This document shows, one piece after another, positions 1 through 8,079 of a stretch of 14,472 nucleotides of DNA (position 1 is the first letter of the stretch; each line of letters begins with the position of its first letter). Where the stretch lies: the NCBI GenBank assembly GCA_009786675.1, contig WQRP01000033.1:1-14472 (forward strand), read 5' to 3'. The notes under the pieces are model-generated. The model searched no databases, was not told the origin of the DNA, and saw nothing but the letters and a program-made list of their open reading frames with translations. This DNA comes from Treponema sp. (GTDB lineage: Bacteria; Spirochaetota; Spirochaetia; Treponematales; Breznakiellaceae). A program made the translations under genes and the position numbers.

Positions 1-1
1 C

Positions 2-1630
2 CCCCCCCCCAGGGATCCGTCCGACACCCTTGTCCCCCCCGTGCTTAACCAGCGCTTCGACCTGCCCGCCACCGGCGGGAACGCCGCGTTCAACGTCGAC
101 TTTAACCTGTCCCCGTCCAGCGGCTCGACGCTCAGGTTCGACACCGGCGGGTGGGAGGAATTCCACGACGTTGACTGGAACCAGCTTGAGTCCGTGGTGA
201 CCAACGTCGCCGGCAGCGGCCGCGTCGGCCTGAACTTTCGGTTCTTCGAAAATTTTCTGACGCATACCTTCACGTTTACCGGCAGCGGGCACTGGAGGCA
301 GTTCAGCTACCTGAACGAGGAGGCCTACGAATTCACGCGCGGGACCGAGGATCCGGACGTGGTGGACCAAAGGATCGCCGCAAGAAGGCTCCAGGAATAC
401 AGGCAGACGCACTTTACGACCTCCTACGCCCTTGACACCAACTTTCGCCCTTTCCACCGCCACCCGGTTTTCGGCATGTCGCGCATACAGCACACCCTGG
501 GCGGCCTTGCCGTAAAGTCGGAGTTTGTAAGCACGGTCGAGGACTTGCGGGACGGGGGGGTTCCTGAATGGGAAATCGTCCACGGCGAGTGGAACGACGA
601 AAGGATAGACAGGCACCAGCTTATGGGAAGCGTGAACGCCAGGATCATGGACATGAACCAGGTGCTTTCGGCAACCGCCCACCTTCCGCCCAGGGATCGC
701 GCTTACACGATGAACGCGGAGTTCAACGTATGGATCACGCGGACCACGGCCAGTTGGGGGATACGGTTCCCGGAGGACGAGGATTCCGTGCACGATCCCT
801 TCAACCTGACCCACGTTATTACCTTCAGGAACTTCGGCAACTTTACCCAGGGTTTTAGGATGGACACCGAGGAACGGGAGGTGACCCAGCTTAACTCGTC
901 GCTGAACTTTACAAGGTGGGGGCTTACCGCCGCGTTCAGGGCGGAGCGCCTAAGGCGCCGCGAGTTCGTCCAGACCGAGGACTGGGGCGCCTGGCGGGAC
1001 GCGCGCGACGAGGACGACGAGCTGCTCGAGCCGACAATCATCCCCAGGGATCTGCAGGTGCAGTTCAGGCGGAGGATAGATTTTTCCCCCAGGAACAACA
1101 ATATCGTTAACAATTTTATGCTGGACCTGAACACCCGCGTTACCTTGGACCTTAGGGAGTACACCAATTCCAACATGACCTTTGGAATCGGATCCACGTT
1201 CGAGACGCGCAATTTTTCGCTTCGCTTCGGCGCAGAGTCCGCGAACGACGTAATCTTCCGGTATTTAAGGAACCTGCCCGGTTTTCGCGACGCCGCGATT
1301 CCCCTGCCGGAGGGCCCGCAGAACAACCTGTTCCTTGACCTGGTCAACTCGTTCAGGTTCGACAACGAGGAGCTTAGGCGATCCTCGGGCTTCAAGATCA
1401 GGAACCTTACGGTCGGCCTGGAACGATCCTTCGGCGACTGGAACGCCTCGCTGGACTGGAGGATGAGCCCGCACCTTCGCCGCATCCCCGGCGAACGGCC
1501 CCAGTTCGAGATGGGCAACAGGGTGACTTTTTTGGTGCAGTGGATTCCCATCTCCGAGTTCAGGTCCGAGATCAGGTACGATTCCACGGTCGCCGAGAAC
1601 CTGCCGCGCTGGAACGTGCAGGGGCTTTAG
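2..1630 (+). CDS. LptD-like outer-membrane beta-barrel protein, C-terminal part (5' truncated by window)
   Basis: The frame is open from base 2 with no stop, so the GTG at 41 is probably an internal codon and the true start lies to the left; 542 residues are visible. The protein has many short alternating strands rich in aromatic and charged residues, with repeated patterns such as LNFRFFENF, HTFTFTGSG and LNFTRWGLTAAF, typical of a large outer-membrane barrel. The opening segment (LNQRFDLPATGG) and the overall texture resemble the C-terminal half of treponemal LptD/OstA proteins, which insert lipopolysaccharide-like lipids into the outer leaflet. That identity is from memory of the family, not a search. 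Many treponemes lack classical LPS, so the true substrate is uncertain. The last residues are WNVQGL, without the usual terminal Phe. The stop TAG (1628-1630) overlaps the thrH stop on the other strand. Alternative: another large barrel protein. Confidence 0.75.
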   Translation, partial: PPPRDPSDTLVPPVLNQRFDLPATGGNAAFNVDFNLSPSSGSTLRFDTGGWEEFHDVDWNQLESVVTNVAGSGRVGLNFRFFENFLTHTFTFTGSGHWRQFSYLNEEAYEFTRGTEDPDVVDQRIAARRLQEYRQTHFTTSYALDTNFRPFHRHPVFGMSRIQHTLGGLAVKSEFVSTVEDLRDGGVPEWEIVHGEWNDERIDRHQLMGSVNARIMDMNQVLSATAHLPPRDRAYTMNAEFNVWITRTTASWGIRFPEDEDSVHDPFNLTHVITFRNFGNFTQGFRMDTEEREVTQLNSSLNFTRWGLTAAFRAERLRRREFVQTEDWGAWRDARDEDDELLEPTIIPRDLQVQFRRRIDFSPRNNNIVNNFMLDLNTRVTLDLREYTNSNMTFGIGSTFETRNFSLRFGAESANDVIFRYLRNLPGFRDAAIPLPEGPQNNLFLDLVNSFRFDNEELRRSSGFKIRNLTVGLERSFGDWNASLDWRMSPHLRRIPGERPQFEMGNRVTFLVQWIPISEFRSEIRYDSTVAENLPRWNVQGL

Positions 1631-2232
1631 CCGCGCAGGAAGCCGTCGATGCGCGAAAGCAGCCCGTCGTAGGTGTCGGTGCACGGGATGCTCGCGTGTT
1701 CCTTTCTGATCGATTCCGGGGCGCGGAACAGGCAGCCCGAGTCCGCCTCCCGGATCATCGTAAGGTCGTTGTGGGAATCCCCGGCGGCGAAGACCTCCAG
1801 CCCCATGGACTTGAACGCGATTACCGCCTTGCGCTTGCCGTCCTGCTGCCTTAGCCTGTAGCCGGCGATCTCCCCGCCGGGGCCCGTGACCAGGCTGTTG
1901 CAGAAAAGGCAGGGCCTGGAAAGCTTTTCCATAAGCGGGCTTGCGAACTGTTCGAAGGTGTCCGAAAGGATCACAAGCTGCGTCCGTTCCCTTAGCGCCC
2001 CGGCGAATTCGGCCGCGCCGGGCAGGGGATCCATGCCGGAGATTACCTTTTGGATGTCGGCAAGCCTAAGCCCCCTGTCGGCGAGTATGTCCAGGCGGAA
2101 CCTCATCAGTTTGTCGTAGTCGGGCTCTTCCCTGGTCGTCCTTTGCAGCTCGGGAATTCCGGTCGCCAGGGAAAAGGCGATCCATATTTCGGGGACAAGC
2201 ACCCCCTCTAGATCCAGGCACACTAATCGCAT
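1627..2232 (-). CDS. thrH: ThrH: HAD-family phosphoserine phosphatase / homoserine phosphotransferase
   Basis: The 201-residue product closely follows the ThrH family from its first residues (MRLVCLDLEGVLVPEIWIAF) to the end, and the length matches the usual ~205. HAD motif I is D7-L-E9, with the Glu characteristic of ThrH in place of the second Asp of ordinary phosphoserine phosphatases. Motif II is S90-D91 in VILSD, motif III lysines are K133/K135 (GKRKAVIAFK) and motif IV is G151-DSHND. ThrH dephosphorylates phosphoserine and can move the phosphate to homoserine, linking serine and threonine synthesis in the cytoplasm. The start is the ATG at 2232; the longer upstream reading frame is antisense to birA and has no family similarity. 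No Shine-Dalgarno is visible, but TAGACT ends 5 nt before the ATG. The gene ends tail to tail with the LptD-like gene and diverges from birA. Confidence 0.93.
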   Translation of the reverse strand: MRLVCLDLEGVLVPEIWIAFSLATGIPELQRTTREEPDYDKLMRFRLDILADRGLRLADIQKVISGMDPLPGAAEFAGALRERTQLVILSDTFEQFASPLMEKLSRPCLFCNSLVTGPGGEIAGYRLRQQDGKRKAVIAFKSMGLEVFAAGDSHNDLTMIREADSGCLFRAPESIRKEHASIPCTDTYDGLLSRIDGFLRG

Positions 2233-2295
2233 GGCCCAGTCTAGCACGTCGGCGAAGGGGGGGACAAGTACGCGCCGGCAGTGGTATAAATACCC
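2233..2295. promoter_or_regulatory. Divergent thrH/birA promoters sharing a -35 region
   Basis: For birA (+), GGGACA at 2261-2266 lies 18 bp from TATAAA at 2285-2290, which ends 5 nt before the ATG. For thrH (-), TTGTCC (complement of 2262-2267) lies 18 bp from TAGACT (complement of 2238-2243), which ends 5 nt before its ATG. The two -35 elements overlap, so polymerases would compete for this site. Both transcripts would begin at or next to the start codon, i.e. be leaderless. Read by eye; not scored statistically. Confidence 0.4.
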
Positions 2296-3123
2296 ATGAC
2301 CCGGCTTGACATTCCCAACCCCTTCGGGGCCCCGGTTTTCCACGAGGAAAGCGTCGGCAGCACCATGGACGTCTCTAAGGCCCTTGCCCGGGATGCCGAA
2401 AGCCCACCGGGAAGGAGCCCGCACGGCACGGTCGTCTGCGCCGATTTTCAGGAGTCCGGCAGGGGAAGGGTGCGGGGGCGCGCCTGGAACGTGGGCAGGC
2501 GGGACGGCCTTATGTTCACGGTCCTGCTTCGCTTCCCCGGCGTCGGGGGCATTCCCAGGGCCCTGACCCTGCGGACGGGCCTTGCCGTGGCCCTTGCCAT
2601 CGAGGACTTCGCCCTGGGGCTCGACGCCATGGTCAAGTGGCCCAACGACGTGATGCTCCCCGTGCGCGGGGCGGGGACTTTCCGCAAGGCCGTCGGCATA
2701 CTTGCCGAGGCGGAGGGCGGCGACGTGCACATAGGCGTCGGCGTGAACGTGGCGCAAAGGGAGTTTCCCGAGGGCCTGCGGGACAGGGCCACCAGCATAG
2801 CCCTTGCCTCGGGCGCGGAAATCGACGGGGGGCGCAGGTTCGCGCTTCTGGAAAAAATACTCGCGCGGCTGCACGCCGAGCTTGAAACGGCGGGGGACAG
2901 GTGGCGGGATCTGATAGAGGCGCGGCTGTACATGATGGGCGCGACGGCCGGCTTCGCGGAGGGCCCCGCCGATTCGGCGCGGGTGTTCTCCGGCGCCATA
3001 GCCGGCATAGGGCGCGACGGCGAGCTGCTGATTGTCCGGGAGGGCGAGACCGTGCCGCGCGCCTTCGTGTCCGGGGAACTGTCCATTCGGCACGACCTTG
3101 CCTACCGTCCCCCGACGCGCTAA
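2296..3123 (+). CDS. birA: Biotin--[acetyl-CoA-carboxylase] ligase (class I BirA, no DNA-binding domain)
   Basis: The 275-residue product activates biotin with ATP and transfers it to the biotin carboxyl carrier protein or other biotin-dependent carboxylases/decarboxylases in the cytoplasm. Visible family motifs, in order, are ST at 22-23 in GSTMD, the biotin/adenylate loop GRGRVRGRAW (55-64), KWPNDV (114-119), GILAE (134-138) and GVGVNV (147-152). A small C-terminal SH3-like domain follows (about 232-265, GIGRDGELLI). There is no N-terminal winged helix, so it is not a biotin operon repressor. A short glycine-rich insertion (about 121-129) separates KWPND from the GILAE strand. The ATG at 2296 has no Shine-Dalgarno; a TATAAA box ends 5 nt upstream. 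serS starts 9 bp after the stop, so the two are probably co-transcribed. Confidence 0.93.
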   Translation: MTRLDIPNPFGAPVFHEESVGSTMDVSKALARDAESPPGRSPHGTVVCADFQESGRGRVRGRAWNVGRRDGLMFTVLLRFPGVGGIPRALTLRTGLAVALAIEDFALGLDAMVKWPNDVMLPVRGAGTFRKAVGILAEAEGGDVHIGVGVNVAQREFPEGLRDRATSIALASGAEIDGGRRFALLEKILARLHAELETAGDRWRDLIEARLYMMGATAGFAEGPADSARVFSGAIAGIGRDGELLIVREGETVPRAFVSGELSIRHDLAYRPPTR

Positions 3124-3126
3124 ACT
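3098..3126 (+). promoter_or_regulatory. Candidate serS promoter across the birA stop
   Basis: TTGCCT (3098-3103) is followed, after exactly 17 bp, by TAAACT (3121-3126), whose first three bases are the birA stop codon. The -10 ends 6 nt before the serS ATG, placing transcription initiation at or beside the start codon. This would give serS its own leaderless transcript besides birA read-through. Confidence 0.35.
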
Positions 3127-3132
3127 GGACAC

Positions 3133-4407
3133 ATGCTTGATTACAAATTCATTGCCGAGAACCTTGACGCGGTAAAGCGCAACATCGCCGACCGCCATAT
3201 GTCCGCAGACGCCGACGCCGTGGTGCGGCTTTACGCCAGGCGGACCGGGCTTTCCACGGGCCTGCAGGCCCTTCAGCAGAGGCGGAACGCCAACGCCGCG
3301 TCGATGAAGGGCAAAATGGAACAGGAACGGCGCGAGGCCCTGATCGACGAGGGAAGAAAACTAAAGGACGAGATCGCCGTGGCCGAGGCGGAGCTTGCCG
3401 CCGTGGAAATGCAGCTTGCCGAAAGGGCCAGGGAGATCCCCAACATGGCCCACCCGGACGCGCCTGTGGGCAGGGAGGACAAGGACAACCTGGAGCTAAG
3501 GCGGGTGGGGGAGATCCCCCGCTTCGACTTCGAGCCGGCCGACCACGTAAAGCTCGGGCAGGACCTGGACGTCGTGGATTTCGACGCCGGCACGAAGGTC
3601 TCGGGCACCAAGTTCTATTACCTTAAAAACGAGGGCGTGTTCCTGGAGCTTGGGCTCGTCCGCTACGCCCTGGACATTTTGGGCAAAAAAGGCTTTACCC
3701 CGTTTATCACCCCGGACATCGCCCGCGCCGAAATTCTTGAGGGCATCGGCTTTAACCCCCGGGGCGACGAATCCAACGTGTACCTGTTGGACGGCGAGGA
3801 CTCCTGCCTGGTGGGAACCGCCGAGATCACCCTTGGCGGCTACCATTCCGACTCGATTCTCGCGAAGGACAAACTGCCGCTGCGGATGGCCGGCCTTTCC
3901 CACTGCTTCCGGCGCGAGGCGGGCGCGGCCGGCCAGTTCTCCAAGGGCCTTTACCGGGTGCACCAGTTTACCAAGCTGGAAATGTTCGTGTGCTGCCTGC
4001 CGGAGGAATCCGAAAGCATGCACGGGGAGCTTCGCGACATAGAGGAGGAAATTTTCACCGGCCTGGAGATCCCCTTCCGCGTGGTCGATACCTGCACCGG
4101 CGACCTTGGCGCACCGGCGTACCGCAAATGGGATCTGGAGGCCTGGATGCCCGGAAGGGGGGACGGCGACTGGGGCGAGGTGACATCGACCTCCAACTGC
4201 ACCGACTACCAGGCCAGGCGGCTTAACGTGCGCTACAAGGATGACGATGGAAAAAACAAATTCGTGCACATGCTTAACGGCACGGCCATCGCCGTCTCTC
4301 GCGCGATAATCGCCATCCTCGAAAATTTCCAACAGGCGGACGGTTCGGTGCGGATACCCCGGGCTCTTGTGCCCTACGTCGGTTTTGAGGCAATTTTGAA
4401 AAAATAG
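3133..4407 (+). CDS. serS: Seryl-tRNA synthetase (class II)
   Basis: The 424-residue product charges tRNA-Ser (and tRNA-Sec, if present) with serine in the cytoplasm, and has the normal length for bacterial SerRS. Residues 1-100 form the charged, coiled-coil tRNA-binding arm (ENLDAVKRNIADR onward), with a linker AREIPNMAHPDAPVG. The class II catalytic core follows: motif 1 around GFTPFITPDI (187-196), the serine-site GTAE (228-231), motif 2 FRREAGAAG (259-267) and motif 3 LNGTAIAVSRAIIAILEN (381-398). The conserved C-terminal IPRALVPY is at 408-415. All key elements are intact. The ATG at 3133 begins the canonical MLDYKFIAENLD N-terminus. There is only a weak GGA upstream; the gene lies 9 bp behind birA. 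Confidence 0.97.
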   Translation: MLDYKFIAENLDAVKRNIADRHMSADADAVVRLYARRTGLSTGLQALQQRRNANAASMKGKMEQERREALIDEGRKLKDEIAVAEAELAAVEMQLAERAREIPNMAHPDAPVGREDKDNLELRRVGEIPRFDFEPADHVKLGQDLDVVDFDAGTKVSGTKFYYLKNEGVFLELGLVRYALDILGKKGFTPFITPDIARAEILEGIGFNPRGDESNVYLLDGEDSCLVGTAEITLGGYHSDSILAKDKLPLRMAGLSHCFRREAGAAGQFSKGLYRVHQFTKLEMFVCCLPEESESMHGELRDIEEEIFTGLEIPFRVVDTCTGDLGAPAYRKWDLEAWMPGRGDGDWGEVTSTSNCTDYQARRLNVRYKDDDGKNKFVHMLNGTAIAVSRAIIAILENFQQADGSVRIPRALVPYVGFEAILKK

Positions 4408-4411
4408 GGTT

Positions 4412-4435
4412 GCGGGCGAACAGGGTGAAGCCCGC
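4412..4435 (+). repeat. Hairpin after serS (weak terminator candidate)
   Basis: GCGGGC (4412-4417) pairs perfectly with GCCCGC (4430-4435) around a 12-nt loop, starting 5 nt past the serS stop. No U-tract follows, so intrinsic termination is doubtful. It could act as an mRNA 3'-end structure. Confidence 0.25.
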
Positions 4436-4460
4436 GCCGAAAATTTCGCCGGGGGCAATG

Positions 4461-4488
4461 TTGCCGCATGACGGGTTTGTGGTAGCAT
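4461..4488 (+). promoter_or_regulatory. Candidate promoter of the peptidase-barrel gene
   Basis: TTGCCG (4461-4466) lies 16 bp upstream of TAGCAT (4483-4488) in the 138-bp gap after serS. Transcription from here would give a leader of about 50 nt carrying the GGAGG at 4536-4540. Matches are partial (4 of 6 in each hexamer). Confidence 0.3.
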
Positions 4489-4545
4489 TGTCAAAAACTT
4501 GCAGGCGGCGGGAAAGGCCGTCGCCCGTCTTCGATGGAGGCTTTT

Positions 4546-7521
4546 ATGAGACACCCGCGTCTTGGCACCTTCCTTGCGCTGCTTGTCCTGGCCTCGGTTT
4601 ACGCCGAGGGCCAGGCCTCGCTTTTCAGGCCCCTCGCGTCCTTCCGGGTTATCCGCACCGAACATTTTGACATAATCTTTCCAAGGGAATCCGAGGCCTC
4701 GGCGCGCGCGCTGGCGTCCTACGCGGATCGGATTTACGAGCAGATGACCGGCCTTTTGGGTATCGACGTCCGCTTCCGCATCCCGGTGGTTTTGACCCCG
4801 CACACGGATATCTTCAACGGTTTTTACTCCGGTTTTCCAAACCCCCATATCATGCTGTTCGACACGCCAATGGACATCGAATGGACGACGTTTCCCGACA
4901 CGCTCAAGTACCTTTTTGTCCACGAGCTTGCCCACGCGATTTCCCTGAACCAAAGGCAGCCGGTCGGCTGGTTTTTCCACCGCATCTTCGGCGGCGTGTC
5001 TTTTCCCATGGTCTGGACCAACGCGCCGCTGTTCATGATAGAGGGCGTCGCCGTAAGCCTGGAAAGCCTTTCCGGCTTCGGCAGGAACAACGATCCCTTT
5101 ATCAGGCAGCGCCTAAGGCAGGCCGTTCACGAGGGGCAGTTCCTTACGCCGGTCCAGGCGTCCGGGGTCTACGATCTTCCCATCCAGGGCGCGTTCTTCC
5201 ACGAGTACGGCGGGCTTTTTTCCGAATGGCTTTTGCAAAACTTCGGCATGGAAAAGTACCTGGATCTCTGGCACTCGATGGGGCGCAGCCCCGGGACCCC
5301 TTTTTGGGACTGGCTTTCCGTGTACCGCTCGGGCTTCTTCCGTATTTTTAGGAACGTTTACGGCGTGGATTTCCAGGACGTGTGGGCGGCTTTTCGCGGC
5401 TCGTTCGCGCTGGACGGCCTGGAGGAAAACGCCGACGAGCCCTTGGCAAGGCGCTACCGTTTTTTTACCGAAAGAAAAAGTTTCATCGCCCGCCTTGCGT
5501 CGTGGGGGAACGAGGTTTTCATTCTTGACGGCGGGAACGCCAGGGTATACGTCTACGACGCCCTTACCGGCGGAAGGCGATCCTTTAACGTCGGCGTCAT
5601 TGGCGCGAACGACATTGACGTCAGCGCCGACGGCGCGACCGTGCTTGTGTCGGGCTTCAGTTCCGTAAACGGCAGGAACGAGGCGGTCGTGGTCGAGTAC
5701 ATGGCGGCCACGGGGCGAAGGACCGGCCGGACCTTTAGGGGAATGTTCAGGGCCCGTTACTTTCGGGACGGCGTCATAGGCATACGCACGGAACGCCAAA
5801 GCCAGCTTGTCGTGTTCGAGGGTTTCGGCGGCGACAGGGAGGTTCTTTTTCGCGGGAACTCGGCCCTTTTGTTCTCGGGGCCGCAGGCCGTGGACGGCGA
5901 CCGGATCGCGATTGTCGCGGCGCGGGACGGCGCGCGGGAACTCTGGCTTTACGACTTTTCCGGCGGCGGGCTTTTCCGCGTCGAAAGCGCGGACGGCGGC
6001 GACGAGTACTGGCGGCACATGCGCGGCCTTGGCGTGTCGGACGGGAGGCTTTTTTTCAGCCACAACGCGGACGACCGGATGTTCAGGCTTGCCTCCGTGG
6101 ATCTTGACGCCATGCAGGCGGTGTTCAGCGCCCGGGATTTTTCCGGCGGGGTTTTCAACCCCGTTTCCGTGAACGGCGTCGTCTATTACCGGGGGGCCTT
6201 TTTTTCCCGGGACAGGTTCCTGCGTTTCCCGGAAACCGTCGGATCCCTTTCGGGGGCGCGGCGCGACCTTAGGCTTGTCGGGCTGGACAGGCAAAGCTTC
6301 GACCCGGTCGCCGGCTCGGGCGGGTTTGGCGAAAACGGTTTCTACGGTGAATTCGACGCCGGGGAAACGCCCGGGATCGCCGGCGAGCCGTTCGCCTGGG
6401 AAACGGCCGGCCTCGGGGCGCCGGTTTTTGAAACGTCAAGGTATTTTGCCGTCCGCCACATGAACCCTTTCCGGTTCTGGCTTCCCCTGCCCTTGGTCAG
6501 GTTTTATGGCGACACGATTTCCCTGGACGGCGGCGGCCTGATTTCGCTGATGCTCGATCCCACGCAGAGGAACTTTGTGCAGATCACGGCCTTTGCGGAC
6601 ATGCGCTACCGGATGGCCATGATACCGGGGATTACGTGGCAGAACACCGCCCTGGGTTTTCCCGTGACGCTTAGTTTTTCCGACACGGTGGTGCGCCTGG
6701 AGGGCGATGAAATCTACAGGGATACCCGGATTAGCCTTGTCGGCAGCTACAACCGGAGCCTGGGCCGCGGGGCCGTCGGGTTTTCCCTTGGTGGAAGCCA
6801 CGCCCGCTGGGCCGACGACGACGGCGGGGCGAGCGCCTACGACTGGGGGGAAACCGAAAGCCGCTTTATAGTTTCCGGGGGGATTGGCCTTTCGAACGTC
6901 CGGCGGCGGCGGCACGAGCTTTTCGGCACCGGCGTGGCCCTTAACCTTTCCGCCGCCACCCTTGCGACCGGCTTCGAGCCCTACGCCGCCGCGATGTTCC
7001 GGGCAAGCAGGGAGTCCAGGTTCCCACTAAGGCTCGCCCTTTTCGGCGCCTACGATTCGACCGGCAGGATGAACCTGCAGGGCGTGTCCCGCACTTTCGG
7101 CGGGCCGATGTTTTCCGAGTTTGCCCCCGAGGAGTACGCCCACCCCCTGAACCTTAGGCTTGGCTGGCTCGCCGGCGCCGAGGCGGCCCTGGGGCTGTTC
7201 TCGCTGGAAATCCAGGGCCACGTTTCCCACTTGTATTTTAACCGCCTTTTTGGCACCCTTGCCGTAAGGAACGCCTTTTTCGACGGCCAGGGCCACCCCG
7301 ATGCCGGGGGGACGGCGATCCCCGGCCCGTGGGCGGACGACATACGGGTCGCCCAGTCCTTGGTGTTCAGGCTGGGCATGGTTTTTACCTTTCACCGGAT
7401 ATATCAGATCCTGCCGGGTTTTTTCGAGCCGAACGTTTGGGCCTCGTGGAATTTTTCCAACACGATCTCCGGGGCGGGGGACCGGTGGAGCGTCGGGTTT
7501 GGCTTTAACACGCGCCTGTGA
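4546..7521 (+). CDS. Exported HExxH metallopeptidase-like / beta-propeller / outer-membrane barrel protein
   Basis: With the start at 4546 the product has 991 residues and begins with a signal peptide (MRHPRLGTFLALLVLASVYA, cleavage near 20-24). This ATG is preferred over the one at 4534 because GGAGG (4536-4540) sits 5 nt upstream and overlaps the earlier ATG. Residues ~30-290 resemble a peptidase-MA-type gluzincin: HELAH at 126-130, then IEGVA with the candidate third zinc ligand E166. Residues ~300-590 contain repeated short strands (VFILDGGNARVYVYD, RELWLYDF, GRLFFSHNADD) that look like TolB/PD40-type propeller blades. From ~600 to the end the texture is barrel-like (LRLGWLAGAEAALGLFSLEIQGHVSHLYF), as in BamA/surface-antigen C-termini. 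The protein probably sits in the outer membrane with the soluble part in the periplasm. Substrate unknown. Its 3' end is overlapped antisense by mpg. Confidence 0.85.
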   Translation: MRHPRLGTFLALLVLASVYAEGQASLFRPLASFRVIRTEHFDIIFPRESEASARALASYADRIYEQMTGLLGIDVRFRIPVVLTPHTDIFNGFYSGFPNPHIMLFDTPMDIEWTTFPDTLKYLFVHELAHAISLNQRQPVGWFFHRIFGGVSFPMVWTNAPLFMIEGVAVSLESLSGFGRNNDPFIRQRLRQAVHEGQFLTPVQASGVYDLPIQGAFFHEYGGLFSEWLLQNFGMEKYLDLWHSMGRSPGTPFWDWLSVYRSGFFRIFRNVYGVDFQDVWAAFRGSFALDGLEENADEPLARRYRFFTERKSFIARLASWGNEVFILDGGNARVYVYDALTGGRRSFNVGVIGANDIDVSADGATVLVSGFSSVNGRNEAVVVEYMAATGRRTGRTFRGMFRARYFRDGVIGIRTERQSQLVVFEGFGGDREVLFRGNSALLFSGPQAVDGDRIAIVAARDGARELWLYDFSGGGLFRVESADGGDEYWRHMRGLGVSDGRLFFSHNADDRMFRLASVDLDAMQAVFSARDFSGGVFNPVSVNGVVYYRGAFFSRDRFLRFPETVGSLSGARRDLRLVGLDRQSFDPVAGSGGFGENGFYGEFDAGETPGIAGEPFAWETAGLGAPVFETSRYFAVRHMNPFRFWLPLPLVRFYGDTISLDGGGLISLMLDPTQRNFVQITAFADMRYRMAMIPGITWQNTALGFPVTLSFSDTVVRLEGDEIYRDTRISLVGSYNRSLGRGAVGFSLGGSHARWADDDGGASAYDWGETESRFIVSGGIGLSNVRRRRHELFGTGVALNLSAATLATGFEPYAAAMFRASRESRFPLRLALFGAYDSTGRMNLQGVSRTFGGPMFSEFAPEEYAHPLNLRLGWLAGAEAALGLFSLEIQGHVSHLYFNRLFGTLAVRNAFFDGQGHPDAGGTAIPGPWADDIRVAQSLVFRLGMVFTFHRIYQILPGFFEPNVWASWNFSNTISGAGDRWSVGFGFNTRL

Positions 7522-8078
7522 CAGGACACGAACCTGTTTCCCTTGACGAAAAACCTTAGCTGAAGCTCCCCGCCGACGCTAAGCCCGATCCTGCCGGATG
7601 CCTGGATCTCCGGCCTTTCCCCGTCGTCCAGGAGCCGCAGCTCCCCGCCGCCCAATAGGCTTAGGTTGTTGTGCTCTTTTGTAATGCCGAAGGCCCGGGT
7701 CAGCTTGCCCGGCCCGTTGCACAGGTTTTCGAGCTTGGCGGTTCCGCGCCTTTCCCGCATAAGCTCGATTCCCCGGATCGGTTCGAGGGCGCGGATCAGC
7801 ACGGCCTCGCCCTCGCCGGTTTTTCCGCTGACTATGTTCATGCAGTGGTACATGCCGTAAATCAGGTAGACGTAGATGTTCCCCGCCGGCCCGAACATCG
7901 GCTCGTTGCGGGCGGTGCGGCCCCGGCCGGCGTGGCAGGCCGGGTCGTCCCTGTACAGGTACGCCTCGGTTTCCACGATGCGGCCTTCCAGGCCGCCGCA
8001 CTCCAGGCGCTTGCCCAGCAGGGCCCTTGCCAGGTCCACGGTTGGCCGGGCGAAAAACCCCCTGCCAAGCGGCCGCAC
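7404..8078 (-). CDS. mpg: DNA-3-methyladenine glycosylase (AAG/MPG family) with a C-terminal extension
   Basis: The product removes alkylated purines from DNA as the first step of base-excision repair. The family pattern is clear over residues 1-185: GRIVETEAY with catalytic Glu38 and Tyr40, H49 in ACHAGRG, YVYLIYGMYHCMNI with Y74 and the intercalating Y77, and VLIRALEP with R96, followed by NGPGKLTRAFGI. Numbering equivalence is to human AAG E125, Y127, H136, Y159, Y162 and R182. The start is GTG 8078, one base after the stop of the upstream barrel gene, implying translational coupling; there is no proper Shine-Dalgarno. Family members normally end soon after GNPFVS; here GNRFVS (180-185) is followed by about 39 extra residues encoded antisense to the end of the peptidase-barrel gene, giving 224 residues. 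The core call is secure; the tail may be dispensable. Confidence 0.93.
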   Translation of the reverse strand: MRPLGRGFFARPTVDLARALLGKRLECGGLEGRIVETEAYLYRDDPACHAGRGRTARNEPMFGPAGNIYVYLIYGMYHCMNIVSGKTGEGEAVLIRALEPIRGIELMRERRGTAKLENLCNGPGKLTRAFGITKEHNNLSLLGGGELRLLDDGERPEIQASGRIGLSVGGELQLRFFVKGNRFVSCHRRVLKPNPTLHRSPAPEIVLEKFHEAQTFGSKKPGRI

Positions 8079-8079
8079 C

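Noticed and set aside
1..10. Run of ten C at the left edge as a phase-variable tract
   Set aside because: It lies at the window edge inside the open LptD-like frame, so its full length and the true gene start cannot be seen; no basis for a switching claim.
703..1587. 294-codon minus-strand frame inside the LptD-like gene
   Set aside because: Serine/arginine-rich shadow of the barrel gene with no signal, domain or ribosome binding site.
1627..3198. 523-codon minus-strand frame extending thrH upstream
   Set aside because: ThrH similarity starts at the ATG at 2232; the upstream part is antisense to birA and has no family resemblance.
3496..4980. Long minus-strand frame across serS and the start of the peptidase gene
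   Set aside because: It spans two well-supported plus-strand genes and an intergenic region and has no recognisable domain.
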